A stretch of 64,000 nt of DNA from Fictibacillus nanhaiensis (GCF_019801215.1 NZ_JAHVJO010000001.1:1426001-1490000), one strand, 5' to 3'; positions 52,349 through 61,443 are shown, counted from the stretch's first letter. Made by a program: numbers and translations. The notes: generated from the letters alone by a model not told the origin.

Positions 52349-53383
52349 TCATCGATTAAGCTTTTTAGCAGAAATAACAACAAGAAAAACGAGGGCGATC
52401 ATCCCGAAAACCGGATATAAAAAGTGAAGCAATTGCGCATAACCAACCTGACTCAACATATAACTGCCTACTAATAAAAGGATCAGGATGGCATTATTGG
52501 ATAGTCTTATTTGTTTGTTCAAAGAACCAGCCAGGCCAAATAAGTTCCCAATCAGAGTTGAGAAAATTTCCCCATAAATGACAAAGACAAAAATATAGTG
52601 AACGACAATTCCGAGTCCTCCTACTATTTCAGCAATTGGAATTTCATAGCTTAAAACACGGGGAACCGAATAAAGAACATATTGACTGTTTAAGAGGATG
52701 AACGTTAATCCCAAACCCCCAACGAAGCCTCCCCATTTGATGATCGATTCATCAGCTGCTTCTCTCGAAAGAGGTACTAGAACCGCTTGGGCAAGCGTTA
52801 AATTAAAGGCCGCATACGTGAAGGGACTCACGATCCACTTCCAATGACCGATAAAGTCTTGCTCGACAAACAGCTGCCTCCCCCCAGAAGATTCAAACAT
52901 CGAAAAAGACAAAACGAACGAAAACAAGATCATTACAGGTACAATTAATGAGTTTGTCCATAATATGCCATTTATCCCTTTTTTCATGACCAAAAACGTT
53001 ATAAGAAGGGTTGATATGACCCCTGCTTGAAAGGGCAATTGCAGCTGTTCGTAGAATAATGCGCCCGACCCCGAGAGCATAACTCCGGTTACTCCGAACA
53101 GCATGATGAGCATTAGTATGTTCACCACTCTTGATGCTGCTGTACCAAATAAGTAGCGATTCATATCATCAAAAGAAGAAGCACCTATTCTCCTAGCCAT
53201 GAGCATTAATTTTGTACCAATAACAATAAAAAGAAAGCCGCTGATGAAAATTCCCACAAATCCCGCAGATCCATATATCGTAAAAAATTCAACGATTTCC
53301 CTGCCTGTAGCAAAACCAGCACCTACTACAGTGCCGATGTATGTGGCGGCAATCTGTAAAATTTGTTTGAGTCGTCCACTCAT
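52349..53383 (-). CDS. YkvI-family membrane protein
   Basis: 344-residue membrane protein with about ten segments and an APC-like start (LQIAATYIGTVVGAGFATGREIVEFF), characteristic of the YkvI family, distant to branched-chain amino acid permeases. Cargo unknown. ATG 53383 is 5 nt behind GGAGGTGA; an upstream ATG at 53404 has no such site. Lies 53 bp upstream of the MazG-like gene on the same strand. Confidence 0.9.
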   Translation of the reverse strand: MSGRLKQILQIAATYIGTVVGAGFATGREIVEFFTIYGSAGFVGIFISGFLFIVIGTKLMLMARRIGASSFDDMNRYLFGTAASRVVNILMLIMLFGVTGVMLSGSGALFYEQLQLPFQAGVISTLLITFLVMKKGINGILWTNSLIVPVMILFSFVLSFSMFESSGGRQLFVEQDFIGHWKWIVSPFTYAAFNLTLAQAVLVPLSREAADESIIKWGGFVGGLGLTFILLNSQYVLYSVPRVLSYEIPIAEIVGGLGIVVHYIFVFVIYGEIFSTLIGNLFGLAGSLNKQIRLSNNAILILLLVGSYMLSQVGYAQLLHFLYPVFGMIALVFLVVISAKKLNR

Positions 53384-53439
53384 GCCCCTCACCTCCATGG
53401 CCATATATCTTTACAAACATATGCATGGACAAGAGTTTT

Positions 53440-53480
53440 AGAAGAAAAAGAAAAACAGCAAGGATCTCTCCTTACTGTTT
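53440..53480 (-). terminator. Terminator of the GGDEF gene
   Basis: AACAGTAAGGA / TCCTTGCTGTT stem (one mismatch) followed by TTTCTTTTT on the minus strand. Confidence 0.8.
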
Positions 53481-53494
53481 TAATCACTATCGTA

Positions 53495-54613
53495 TTAGAT
53501 TTCTAGTGCTTGATTGCATTCTTGTATGATTACGCGGTTCTTACCTTGGCGTTTTGCCACATATAAACTGTTATCGGCCCCTTCAAAGAATGCTTGTTTA
53601 TGCATGCCGGCTCGATACGTTTGCAACCCAACGCTGATGGTAACACTTTTTTCTATGATCTCAGGATGTTTTAGCTGTTGAACCACTTTTCGAATATTGT
53701 CTAGAATGCTGAACGCTATTTCTTCTTTTACATCATTTAAGATGATGACGAACTCTTCACCGCCATACCTCGCTACAAAATCATCCGTTGAAACATTCTC
53801 TTTTAATGCTTTGGCAATCCGTTTTAGAACAAGATCACCAATTCCATGACCGTATGTATCGTTTACTTTTTTAAAATTATCAATATCAATTACAGCTAAA
53901 TGAAGAGGATGGTGATACGTTTCAGCCTGCAGGATCAAAACATCCATATATTCGTAAAACGCCATATGATTATACAATCCTGTTAAAGCATCTGTTTTCA
54001 CTTGTTTTTCCATAATTGTTGATTTCACCATAAGGTCCTGGTGATCTGCTTGTGCTTTTTTTAAATCCACTGCTATTTCATAACCCCTGCTCATAATAGC
54101 AATACAGATTGTCGTTGAAATCAATAAGATAGAAGCCATCGTAAGCTGGGCCATTAAATCATTCAGCTCTTTAATGATAGGGTGAAATGATGATAAAACC
54201 AAATAGATAGAAAGACTGAATGTAAACGACACCCAAACTTTTTTCTTATCAAAATAGATGGCAGAGATCAGCATAGGGAAAAACAAACTCGCATACATCA
54301 CAAACATTTCAGAATGTACACCAACTAATATACCTGAGAACAGACTAGCTGCTCCAATAATGGTGTAATCGGTGTACTTGTGCTTGCGTCGAAAACTCCA
54401 TTCAGCAATTAAGGCTGTTAACGAAAGCAGAAATGTAGGCAACAGTACAAATTGCAAATAAAATTCCTTTAATGGTCGCTCGCTAAGAAAGCTATTGATA
54501 ACCTCAACACACACTGACACTAATATAATCACCCAAAAAACGTTTAAAATTTTCCGGTTCCACGCGTAGTGATTTAAGTGTGCGGGCAGGCGTGTATTTT
54601 CCAAGCCTTTCAC
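53495..54613 (-). CDS. Membrane GGDEF diguanylate cyclase
   Basis: 372-residue protein making c-di-GMP from GTP. N-terminal half has about six membrane segments (residues 20-190); a helical linker follows; GGDEF domain from about 205 (DALTGLYNHMAFYEYM) with the active-site loop YGGEEFVIIL and metal Asp in DIDNFKKVND. No RxxD inhibitory site is obvious before the loop (VSTDDFVARYGG). Start is uncertain: GTG 54613, or TTG 54604, which is better placed 6 nt behind GGGGGTG. Confidence 0.94.
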   Translation of the reverse strand: MKGLENTRLPAHLNHYAWNRKILNVFWVIILVSVCVEVINSFLSERPLKEFYLQFVLLPTFLLSLTALIAEWSFRRKHKYTDYTIIGAASLFSGILVGVHSEMFVMYASLFFPMLISAIYFDKKKVWVSFTFSLSIYLVLSSFHPIIKELNDLMAQLTMASILLISTTICIAIMSRGYEIAVDLKKAQADHQDLMVKSTIMEKQVKTDALTGLYNHMAFYEYMDVLILQAETYHHPLHLAVIDIDNFKKVNDTYGHGIGDLVLKRIAKALKENVSTDDFVARYGGEEFVIILNDVKEEIAFSILDNIRKVVQQLKHPEIIEKSVTISVGLQTYRAGMHKQAFFEGADNSLYVAKRQGKNRVIIQECNQALEI

Positions 54614-54731
54614 CCCCTATACACATTTCCAGAGTTAATTATAACACTATTTTTAACCTTGCAAGCGTTTTCCGAGATTAATCTTCTTCCATTACATGGC
54701 TCTTTTTTCTGGGTAAGAACGACTTTTACAT

Positions 54732-54764
54732 TAAAAAGCACAGCTAGAATAAACCAGCTGTGCG
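54732..54764 (-). terminator. Terminator of the 93-residue protein gene
   Basis: 8-bp perfect stem GCACAGCT / AGCTGTGC followed by TTTTTAATG on the minus strand. Confidence 0.8.
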
Positions 54765-54772
54765 AAATTAGA

Positions 54773-55054
54773 TTATTTACTTTTTACTCGTTTTTTCTTT
54801 GGGAGCTTATCAAGAAGCCAGCCTCTGCCCACTTCACAAAATCGAATTGGCATTTCAAGAGTAGCGAGTATCTTATCCTTTCCGTGGATGGTGAGGAGTC
54901 CTGTTTCCTCATTGACATGATCCACGACCGCATTTTCAGTTCCAGATAGCGGAAATGTCCATTTGTTGTTTCCAGGGTCTTTAATTTTAATCATTCTTCC
55001 GTCACAAGTTACTTTGTGGCAATGTGGAGGCAAGCCTAACGTAATTTTATTCAT
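54773..55054 (-). CDS. Small protein of unknown function
   Basis: 93 residues; family not recognised. Beta-rich look (KVTCDGRMIKIKD, WTFPLSGTENAVVDHVNEETGLLTIHG), two Cys, and a basic tail KLPKKKRVKSK. Ribosome site GGAGGAAAG precedes ATG 55054 and a terminator follows, so the gene looks real. Single gene. Confidence 0.75.
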   Translation of the reverse strand: MNKITLGLPPHCHKVTCDGRMIKIKDPGNNKWTFPLSGTENAVVDHVNEETGLLTIHGKDKILATLEMPIRFCEVGRGWLLDKLPKKKRVKSK

Positions 55055-55262
55055 TGCATTTCTTTCCTCCCTTTCCGGATTTGTTTCATTGTAACAGAAA
55101 AGGTGCGTGTCTGACTCCTTATTTTTTTAATTTTTTGACTATTTAACACATTTGAAATAAAGCTTCTAAAAAATAGGAGGACAACCCCGGTCATTCGCCA
55201 ATTCATCATGATTTATACAAGCATATACTAAATTATTGAGAGATAAGGGAGGAAAAAAAATT

Positions 55263-55676
55263 GTGGAAAAAATATCGATGTTTTATAACATGACCATCGT
55301 AACATTAGGTGCATTATCAAGTTACTTTTTTGGATCGCCGAGCATGCTATTTAAAACACTCGTTTTATTCATTGTTCTGGATTATATAACAGGCATGGCT
55401 GCAGCGGCATATGAAGGAAAATTAAACAGTAAGGTTGGTTTTAAAGGTATCTTAAAAAAGGTAATTATCTTTGCGCTTGTAGCAGTGGCCCATTCTCTCG
55501 ATCAACTTATTGGTGGATTATTCATTGAATCTGCCACCATTTTTTTCTATCTATCAAATGAGTTATTATCCATGATTGAAAATGCAGGCAGGTTAAACGT
55601 TCCGATACCGCCATTCATAACAAATGCCGTTTCTCTGCTAAGACAGAAAAGCGGCATCGATAAAAAGAAGGATTAA
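55263..55676 (+). CDS. Phage-type holin (Phage_holin_4 family)
   Basis: 137-residue membrane protein with about three or four segments: LGALSSYFFGSPSMLF, LFIVLDYITGMAAAAYEGKLNSKVGFKGILKK (family signature), VIIFALVAVAHSLD and TIFFYLSNELLSMIENAGR. Basic C-terminal tail KSGIDKKKD. In phages it makes the pore that releases endolysin; here no phage genes or lysin adjoin it. Start GTG 55263 is 10 nt behind GGGAGG. Confidence 0.88.
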   Translation: MEKISMFYNMTIVTLGALSSYFFGSPSMLFKTLVLFIVLDYITGMAAAAYEGKLNSKVGFKGILKKVIIFALVAVAHSLDQLIGGLFIESATIFFYLSNELLSMIENAGRLNVPIPPFITNAVSLLRQKSGIDKKKD

Positions 55677-55930
55677 GTTGTATAAAACCGTGAAATTTTT
55701 TGAGCAATTTCATGCGCGTTGATTTGGTATTCTCCAGCATCAATGCGCTTTTTAATATCCAAAAGTTTCTTTTCTCTTATATTTAACTGAGCATTTTCAT
55801 TTAACACTTTAGCTTCGTTTGATATGTAAAGTTCGTCTTTGGCAAAGGATGGAGGTTTAACAGCGGGTTGCTGATACAGCTTATTCACATCATATTTTCG
55901 TTGTACGGGTTGTTGTCCATCGATTCTCAT
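55673..55930 (-). CDS. FlgM-like anti-sigma factor (orphan)
   Basis: 85 residues. The C-terminal two thirds carry the FlgM pattern: DELYISNEAKVLNENAQ, then REKKLLDIKKRIDAGEYQINAHEIAQKISRF, matching the FlgM helix region that binds sigma-28 (I-S-x-E-A-K .. R .. I .. G-x-Y .. I-A-x-K). Start ATG 55930 with GAGAGGTGA upstream; it overlaps the preceding gene by 4 bp. Not in a comF/flgN/flgK context, so an orphan copy or a paralogue acting on another sigma factor. Confidence 0.75.
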   Translation of the reverse strand: MRIDGQQPVQRKYDVNKLYQQPAVKPPSFAKDELYISNEAKVLNENAQLNIREKKLLDIKKRIDAGEYQINAHEIAQKISRFYTT

Positions 55931-56184
55931 GACTTCACCTCTCCAATTGTATTGATCGTCCCTAACCACTTCCATTGATCGTCAGCATCTACGTTATCTA
56001 GTAATCTAAAAAACAAATCTTGACCTGATGTATCCCATTTCACTTCAAATTCATTCCCATTTTCTTTGTCTTTACAAAAAGAATGGATCCATTGGGAAGT
56101 GAACAAGTAAGGCGTAAACTGTTCAAAGTCCAACAGATGTTTCTCTAACCATTGAATGACATCATCTTGAGTAAGTTTCTGCAT
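55927..56184 (-). CDS. Small protein of unknown function coupled to the FlgM-like gene
   Basis: 85 residues; not recognised. Acidic, Trp-rich (IQWLEKHLLDFEQF, SQWIHSF, KWDTSGQDLFFRLLDNVDADDQWKW), no membrane segment. AAAGGA is 10 nt before the ATG. Its stop overlaps the FlgM-like start (ATGA), so they form a translationally coupled pair; a partner or regulator role is possible. Confidence 0.75.
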   Translation of the reverse strand: MQKLTQDDVIQWLEKHLLDFEQFTPYLFTSQWIHSFCKDKENGNEFEVKWDTSGQDLFFRLLDNVDADDQWKWLGTINTIGEVKS

Positions 56185-56422
56185 CTTTAGATCGTCCTTT
56201 GTTTTTAGTTCGTCATTACCTGTGTCTATAAGTTTCGCATCCTTTAAATGCTTTATGAGGATAGACGAAAAATAATTTACAGAAAATTCGAACCCTCTGT
56301 TGTAGTGGTGCTATATCTTAAAATTACCCATTCTCTCTTATCCAATAAACATCTTTCCTTTCTCATCAGCACATTTAAAGTCTATAATATACTTGAAGAA
56401 ATACATATCAGTAGGTGTTTAC

Positions 56423-57718
56423 ATGAAATTAACCTTTTCTTCCCTTCAATGGATGGTTTTTATTCTCGCAGGGAGCCTTGTTGCGCCTATAGCAATTGGT
56501 GATGCATTCGGTATGACTCAAGCAGAGACGGCAGATTTGTTGCAGCGGTCCTTTTTTATCATTGGGATCTCTGCTATTCTACAAGTCTTGTTCGGTCATA
56601 AGCTACCAATCAACGAAGGTCCTGCGGGGTTATGGTGGGGTGTTTTTACGGTATATGCAGGTATTGTGGCATCGGGCGCACTAACAGCCGCAGATGGCTT
56701 GCAGCAGTTGACCGCAGGCATGCTGATAAGCGGGGTTCTTTTTTTCTTGCTAGGGGCTTTCCGTATTATCAGTTTCGTTCGGGCTCTTTTTACACCTCTC
56801 GTAACGGGCACTTATCTCATTTTACTAGTTTCTCAGTTAAGCGGATCGTTTTTAAAGGGAATGCTTGGTATTGGATATCTTCAGGAAAAAGCCGATGCGA
56901 AAGTGGCAGTATCGTCCCTGTTTATTCTCGTGCTATCCATCGTCCTAGGAAAATCCTCTGTTCGGTGGCTGAGAAGTTATTCAATTCTCATTTCCTTGCT
57001 ACTTGGATGGGGGCTGTTTAAACTATTAAACTTAACAAAGAAACCGATGGAATCCAATGAAATCATTGCGTTTCCTGAGTGGTTTGCCTGGGGTATACCT
57101 GAGTTATCAGGTGGTGCTGTTCTCACTTCGCTATTCGTGGGACTTTTGCTGTTAACGAACATGGTGGCAAGCATTAATGTCGTGGAAAAAGCGTATGAAT
57201 CAGAAGATGAATCATTTGAACCAATTAATTATAACCGCTCTTCCATTATCATGGGTTTGAACACGTGGATCGCTGGGTTGTTCTCTGCTGTTGCCAGTGT
57301 GCCAATTTCTGGAGCTGCAGGCTTTATTTTAACAACTAAAATGTTTAGTCGATTAGCGTTCATAATCGGGAACGCGCTGATTATCGGCATCAGCTTCTTT
57401 CCTCCGCTCACGTTTTTCTTTGCCGGAATTCCTGCACCTGTTGGATATGCGACCATCTTCCTTCCATTTTCAAGTATGATTGGTCTCGCTTTCCGCGAAT
57501 ACAAAACAGAGCTGAAATCGGACAATAATCTGTTTATTATCAGCACCTCCTTAATGGTCGGTATTGGCTGTCTCTTTATCCCAGCAGCTGCTCTTAAAGA
57601 ATGGCCAAGTATCATCGTTACTTTGTTAAGTAACGGACTGATCATGGGAATGCTTACGTGTATTGCTTTAGAACAGTTTTATAAACGTAAACAAGCACGC
57701 TCCTCTCAACTGTCATAA
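56423..57718 (+). CDS. NCS2 family nucleobase permease
   Basis: 431-residue membrane protein with about twelve to fourteen segments, uracil/xanthine permease type: LAGSLVAPIAIGDAFG, GHKLPINEGPAGLWWGVFTVYAGI and SVPISGAAGFILTTKMFSR correspond to the substrate-binding segments. Resembles YwdJ-like purine/cytosine permeases. ATG 56423 is 5 nt behind AGGTG. No riboswitch or PurR box seen upstream. Confidence 0.9.
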   Translation: MKLTFSSLQWMVFILAGSLVAPIAIGDAFGMTQAETADLLQRSFFIIGISAILQVLFGHKLPINEGPAGLWWGVFTVYAGIVASGALTAADGLQQLTAGMLISGVLFFLLGAFRIISFVRALFTPLVTGTYLILLVSQLSGSFLKGMLGIGYLQEKADAKVAVSSLFILVLSIVLGKSSVRWLRSYSILISLLLGWGLFKLLNLTKKPMESNEIIAFPEWFAWGIPELSGGAVLTSLFVGLLLLTNMVASINVVEKAYESEDESFEPINYNRSSIIMGLNTWIAGLFSAVASVPISGAAGFILTTKMFSRLAFIIGNALIIGISFFPPLTFFFAGIPAPVGYATIFLPFSSMIGLAFREYKTELKSDNNLFIISTSLMVGIGCLFIPAAALKEWPSIIVTLLSNGLIMGMLTCIALEQFYKRKQARSSQLS

Positions 57719-57719
57719 A

Positions 57720-57752
57720 AAACGGCCCCTTTACGGACAAGGGGCCCTAATT
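57720..57752. terminator. Bidirectional terminator after the NCS2 permease
   Basis: Stem GGCCCCTT / AAGGGGCC with 7-nt loop, then TTTTATTTT; it also serves the convergent hydrolase gene. Confidence 0.85.
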
Positions 57753-58628
57753 TTATTTTGTCGAAACAGGGATTTCGGCATAGAATTCTTTGATCGCTTG
57801 AACAAGTTCTACTTCATGATCGTACATCATGAGATGTGTCGTCCCCGGTATGACAATGGTTCTGCTGAAAGATAGACGTCTAGACGCATTTTCAATGAAT
57901 CTTTTCTTCTTTTCTATTTCTCCCTCTTGTTCTGCAGGTAAAAATAAAACAGGGCATTCTACCTTCTCATACCATTTCAAGAAATCCGTATGAAAAATTT
58001 CAAATATGATTTTTTCCATTGTAGCACCTGTTGTTTGTGGTCCTACTTTTCCGTTTTCTTTTACACGCGGTTCATAATGCTCCACAAAATAAGCTCTTGC
58101 CTCATTCCAAGGCTTCCAATTATCACGATAATATTGTTTATAAGCATCCACCGATTCATAGTCAGGATCTAGCTCATCTCTAAACTTTGATATATGTTCT
58201 TCAAACGTTTCATTATATATGCCATCCTCCCCCGTATCATTCACAAGCGCCCCTTCAGAATTGACGATTGAAAGAACACGTTCAGCACGAGTAGAAGCAA
58301 AATACGTTCCTACCATACATCCGTATGAACTACCTACAAGATGTACGTGTTTGATTTGAAAAAAATTCAAAACCGCTTCAAGATCTCTCGCTGTATCTTC
58401 AAACGTATAGCCTTGGTCAGGTTGACCCGATTTTCCATGTCCACGCAAATCATATGTCAAAACACGATAATTCTTCACAAAATGTGGGATGACCGGATGC
58501 CATAGATGGGCGCATCCTCCTAAGTAATGTAAAAAAAGAATGGTCTCACCATGTCCTCCGTGATCATAAGCGGTAATGAGTGTTCCATCATTCGAAGCTA
58601 TCTGATGTTTTTCAGCAACAATGATCAT
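57753..58628 (-). CDS. Alpha/beta-fold hydrolase
   Basis: 291-residue serine hydrolase. Nucleophile elbow VGSSYG, oxyanion-side LFLHYLGGCAHLW, DLRGHGKSG, and C-terminal GTTHLMMYDHEVELVQAI with the catalytic His. No signal peptide. Substrate unknown. Its start overlaps the stop of the MazG-like gene (4 bp), so they are co-translated. Confidence 0.92.
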   Translation of the reverse strand: MIIVAEKHQIASNDGTLITAYDHGGHGETILFLHYLGGCAHLWHPVIPHFVKNYRVLTYDLRGHGKSGQPDQGYTFEDTARDLEAVLNFFQIKHVHLVGSSYGCMVGTYFASTRAERVLSIVNSEGALVNDTGEDGIYNETFEEHISKFRDELDPDYESVDAYKQYYRDNWKPWNEARAYFVEHYEPRVKENGKVGPQTTGATMEKIIFEIFHTDFLKWYEKVECPVLFLPAEQEGEIEKKKRFIENASRRLSFSRTIVIPGTTHLMMYDHEVELVQAIKEFYAEIPVSTK

Positions 58629-59023
58629 TTTCCAACTTCCTCCTTAATCCTTTTTTGCAGATTGGGTTTCATCCGATTATTGATTTCTTCGAGTTTATTT
58701 CTTATATCTTCTTCAATGTCTCTTTCGAAAAACGTCGCAAATTTACATAGATATGCGATACTATCTGCTATTTCTTTTCCGATATCCTCAGATACTTCTT
58801 GTTTCGCTATAAAAAAGGCTTGTTCCTTTCCCACTCCTTCTTCCGTCATTTCGTAAGTACGGTTCATCAGTTTCCGCAGTTCTTCAGCAATTTCTGCTAT
58901 CTCTGTTGTTAATAGCATGTGGTTAAGCAAGAGTGACTCCGTGCTTTTGACTGCATTCTCATCACTAATTTCCCAGCATTTTTCTTTTTGAAATTGTTTT
59001 AGAACCTTATGTATTTCATTCAT
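58625..59023 (-). CDS. MazG-like/NTP-pyrophosphatase-type helical protein
   Basis: 132 residues, all-helical. TEIAEIAEELRKLMNR and EDIGKEIADSIAYLCKFATFF give the ExxE and ExxD metal-binding pattern of all-alpha NTP pyrophosphatases, though similarity is weaker than in the 52-kb protein. Possibly nucleotide house-cleaning. Coupled with the following alpha/beta hydrolase. Confidence 0.75.
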   Translation of the reverse strand: MNEIHKVLKQFQKEKCWEISDENAVKSTESLLLNHMLLTTEIAEIAEELRKLMNRTYEMTEEGVGKEQAFFIAKQEVSEDIGKEIADSIAYLCKFATFFERDIEEDIRNKLEEINNRMKPNLQKRIKEEVGK

Positions 59024-59132
59024 GATTTCATTACCCTCCGTTCAATCTCTCTTACTATTTCTTCCTAACATCTTCGTTCCCTTTCTTTTATCGATAAATT
59101 TTGCTATGGTTATACAAAATCCGGAGGTGCTT

Positions 59133-59693
59133 ATGGAACATAAAACAGCAGATAGACCCGATTGGACATCTGTAACAGACCGTACATTTGAAGTTGTTTC
59201 AAGAGAAGACTCATGTTTTAAAGGAAAAGTAACCGCCATTCACCTCAAAAAGGTAAAAGAGCCGCTAATGGTACATTACAAAAATAACGACCATGATCAT
59301 GAAGTATGTATCGCTGATTCTGGTTATACATGGCTTCAACATTTCCCTGAAGGAAAAAAGTACGCCATTACGACAATCCTTAATCAAAATGGTGAAGTTG
59401 TACAATGGTATATTGACATGTGTTTGGACCACGGGGTGAACGAAAACGGAATTCCTTGGTATTTAGACCTTTATTTAGATGTCGTCATACTTCCAGAACA
59501 TGAATTATATTTATTGGATGACAATGAACTTATGGATGCCTTCAAAAAAGGGGACATTACGGATAAAGATATGAAATTAGCCCATGATACGGCGAAAGAG
59601 ATCCTTACCAAGTATAAAGAGGGCGTGTTTGAGGATCTGGATGTATGCAGAAAACATGCATCGGAATGGCAAGCCGAAAAAAGATTCGTTTAA
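59133..59693 (+). CDS. DUF402 protein (Ntdp-like nucleotide phosphatase fold)
   Basis: 186 residues. DUF402 signature: VQWYIDMCLDHGVNENGIPWYLDLYLDVVILPEHELYLLDDNELMDAF. Related Ntdp enzymes of Gram-positives hydrolyse nucleoside tri- and diphosphates with Mn2+; whether this member does is inference. ATG 59133 is 5 nt behind GGAGG. Divergent from the MazG-like/hydrolase pair. Confidence 0.85.
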   Translation: MEHKTADRPDWTSVTDRTFEVVSREDSCFKGKVTAIHLKKVKEPLMVHYKNNDHDHEVCIADSGYTWLQHFPEGKKYAITTILNQNGEVVQWYIDMCLDHGVNENGIPWYLDLYLDVVILPEHELYLLDDNELMDAFKKGDITDKDMKLAHDTAKEILTKYKEGVFEDLDVCRKHASEWQAEKRFV

Positions 59694-59697
59694 ACAA

Positions 59698-59728
59698 AAA
59701 ACCAGGGGACCTCAAGTCCTCTGGTTTA
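59698..59728. terminator. Bidirectional terminator, DUF402 / small protein
   Basis: AACCAGGGGAC / GTCCTCTGGTT stem between convergent genes; it overlaps the stop of the next gene by a few bases. Confidence 0.8.
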
Positions 59729-59959
59729 AATTACAGGCTGATTTTTCTCTAAAAAACGCATTGCATCTTCTACTTCATCAAGAACTTGCGAACCAATAAT
59801 TCCTTCTTCTTCATCTAAATAAGTAACTTGAAAATAACCGCTCTCTCCTTGAGGGACGTAACGCATTCGAACAAGTTCAAGTTGTTTATCCTCTTCTCTC
59901 CAAAACTCCAATTCTTGTTCTGGATTATTCATTAGCTTTTCTATTTGATTATCTGCCAT
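59726..59959 (-). CDS. Small acidic protein of unknown function
   Basis: 77 residues, acidic (LDEEEGIIGSQVLDEVEDAM), no membrane segment, no recognised family. ATG 59959 lies 10 nt behind AGGAG. A predicted N-terminal helix (NQIEKLMNNPEQELEFWREED) precedes a beta/alpha part. Confidence 0.7.
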   Translation of the reverse strand: MADNQIEKLMNNPEQELEFWREEDKQLELVRMRYVPQGESGYFQVTYLDEEEGIIGSQVLDEVEDAMRFLEKNQPVI

Positions 59960-60075
59960 GATTATATGACTCCTCTAGATTATCTATTATATTGTACATT
60001 CATTTTTACCCTAAAATATACCCTCTAAACCATTAACAGCATCCGACATTTCCTGGGGAATATTGTCTACCTTTG

Positions 60076-60651
60076 CTATTGGATAAAATGTGAGGATCTC
60101 ATTACTTTCGCCAATACTTCCTCTGTACTCAAAATCTCAGCAAATTCTTGATGCAAGTGGGAAAGAGCAGACTCGTGTACTTCACCTGCAGAAAATTCCA
60201 TACCATTATATGATATCATCTTGAACGCTGCTGTTGCGTCATGAATAAGACTCACTTCAAAGCCATAGTTAGCCGCCATCCTTACTGTAGTTGAAACACA
60301 ATGATTCGTCGTTAGCCCAACAATCACAAGATGTTTTATACCTTTATTTTCCAAATCTTCTTTTAACGTTGTCCCTATAAACGCGCTATTTACACTCTTT
60401 ATAAAAAGAGGCTCATCTTCTTGAGGCTCGAATCCTGTTTTCAACTGATAACCTAATTTCGTAGGATAAAATGGAGAATGTGACTGTTCAGACTGATGCT
60501 GAACATGAAAAATCGGCAAGTGTGCATCCCTAAATGCATCTATTAATGTAAGCATATTTTCTTCAGCGTCTGGATTATTTCGTTTTCCCCAAAACTCCAC
60601 ATCATCGAAACCCTTTTGAACATCAATGATAAGTAAACAAACATTTTTCAT
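60076..60651 (-). CDS. Cysteine hydrolase of the isochorismatase family
   Basis: 191-residue enzyme. Catalytic Asp in LIIDVQKGF, Lys in FIKSVNSAFIGT, Cys in TTNHCVSTTVRMA: complete triad; the cis-peptide region before the Cys (VIVGLTTNH) is standard. Substrates in this family include nicotinamide, ureidoacrylate and N-carbamoyl compounds; the one here is unknown. ATG 60651 is 9 nt behind AAGGAG; an upstream ATG at 60672 is possible but weaker. Confidence 0.9.
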   Translation of the reverse strand: MKNVCLLIIDVQKGFDDVEFWGKRNNPDAEENMLTLIDAFRDAHLPIFHVQHQSEQSHSPFYPTKLGYQLKTGFEPQEDEPLFIKSVNSAFIGTTLKEDLENKGIKHLVIVGLTTNHCVSTTVRMAANYGFEVSLIHDATAAFKMISYNGMEFSAGEVHESALSHLHQEFAEILSTEEVLAKVMRSSHFIQ

Positions 60652-60795
60652 GGTACGCTGCTCCTTTGACATATTTGTTACCTTTCGCCATTTATCTAAT
60701 TTTTCGTTATTTATTTTATATTTCCTGCCGTAATAATCTATTTAACTTTTTCATAATCTGGAAAGACAAGCCGTTTTCTGTCAGGAGGAGTCAGC

Positions 60796-61443
60796 TTGAT
60801 TGATTATTGGGTGATGAGTTTTCATTTTATAATGCTCGGAATAAGTTTAGCGGCTCCTGTTGGACCTATTAAATTAGAAATGATAAAAAAAGGGGTACAC
60901 GGAGGATTTTGGCCATCGTGGCTTGTTGGACTTGGCGCAGCAAGTGCTGACCTCATCTTTATGGCCAGCATCTTTCTAGGGCTTTCTCCTTTTTTACGGA
61001 TTCATGTTGTTCAAATAGGAATGCTATTGATAGGAATTGGCATGCTGACAACTCTGGGTATTTCTTCAATAAAGGAAGCTATCACCTCGAAAATAACACT
61101 TCATCTAGATGGGAATCAATCAACAAGTAAAGCACCTTACTGGACAGGCTTTTTGTTAGCTTTAATGAATCCCTTTAATTTTGTCTTCTGGTTCGGTGTA
61201 TACGGAGGAGCACTACAGGCAATCCCCCCCCATTATGGGGAAATAACTGCTATTCAATTCAGTTTGTTTATCATAGCAGGAATTGTTTTGTGGAATGTGA
61301 ACATCGCTTTTACCGTTCATTATTTCAGAACCTTAATCAACGAGTATGTTATAAGGTGGATAACCGGATTAGCGGGATTAGGTCTTGTTGGTTTTGCTAT
61401 CCATTTAACAGCAAAGTTGATAAGATCGGTTTTATCAATGTAA
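60796..61443 (+). CDS. LysE/RhtB-family amino acid exporter
   Basis: 215-residue membrane protein with about six segments. MLGISLAAPVGPIKLEMIKKGVHGGFWPSWLVGLGAASAD at the N-terminus and LLALMNPFNFVFWFGVYGGAL in the middle are the LysE hallmark (GPxxxxxxxxG and NP). TTG start 60796 lies 7 nt behind AGGAGG. Exports amino acids or derivatives. Confidence 0.92.
   Translation: MIDYWVMSFHFIMLGISLAAPVGPIKLEMIKKGVHGGFWPSWLVGLGAASADLIFMASIFLGLSPFLRIHVVQIGMLLIGIGMLTTLGISSIKEAITSKITLHLDGNQSTSKAPYWTGFLLALMNPFNFVFWFGVYGGALQAIPPHYGEITAIQFSLFIIAGIVLWNVNIAFTVHYFRTLINEYVIRWITGLAGLGLVGFAIHLTAKLIRSVLSM

Noticed and set aside
55236-57718. Prophage remnant around the holin
   Set aside because: Only the holin is phage-like; neighbours are housekeeping or unknown genes, with no integrase or attachment repeats seen.
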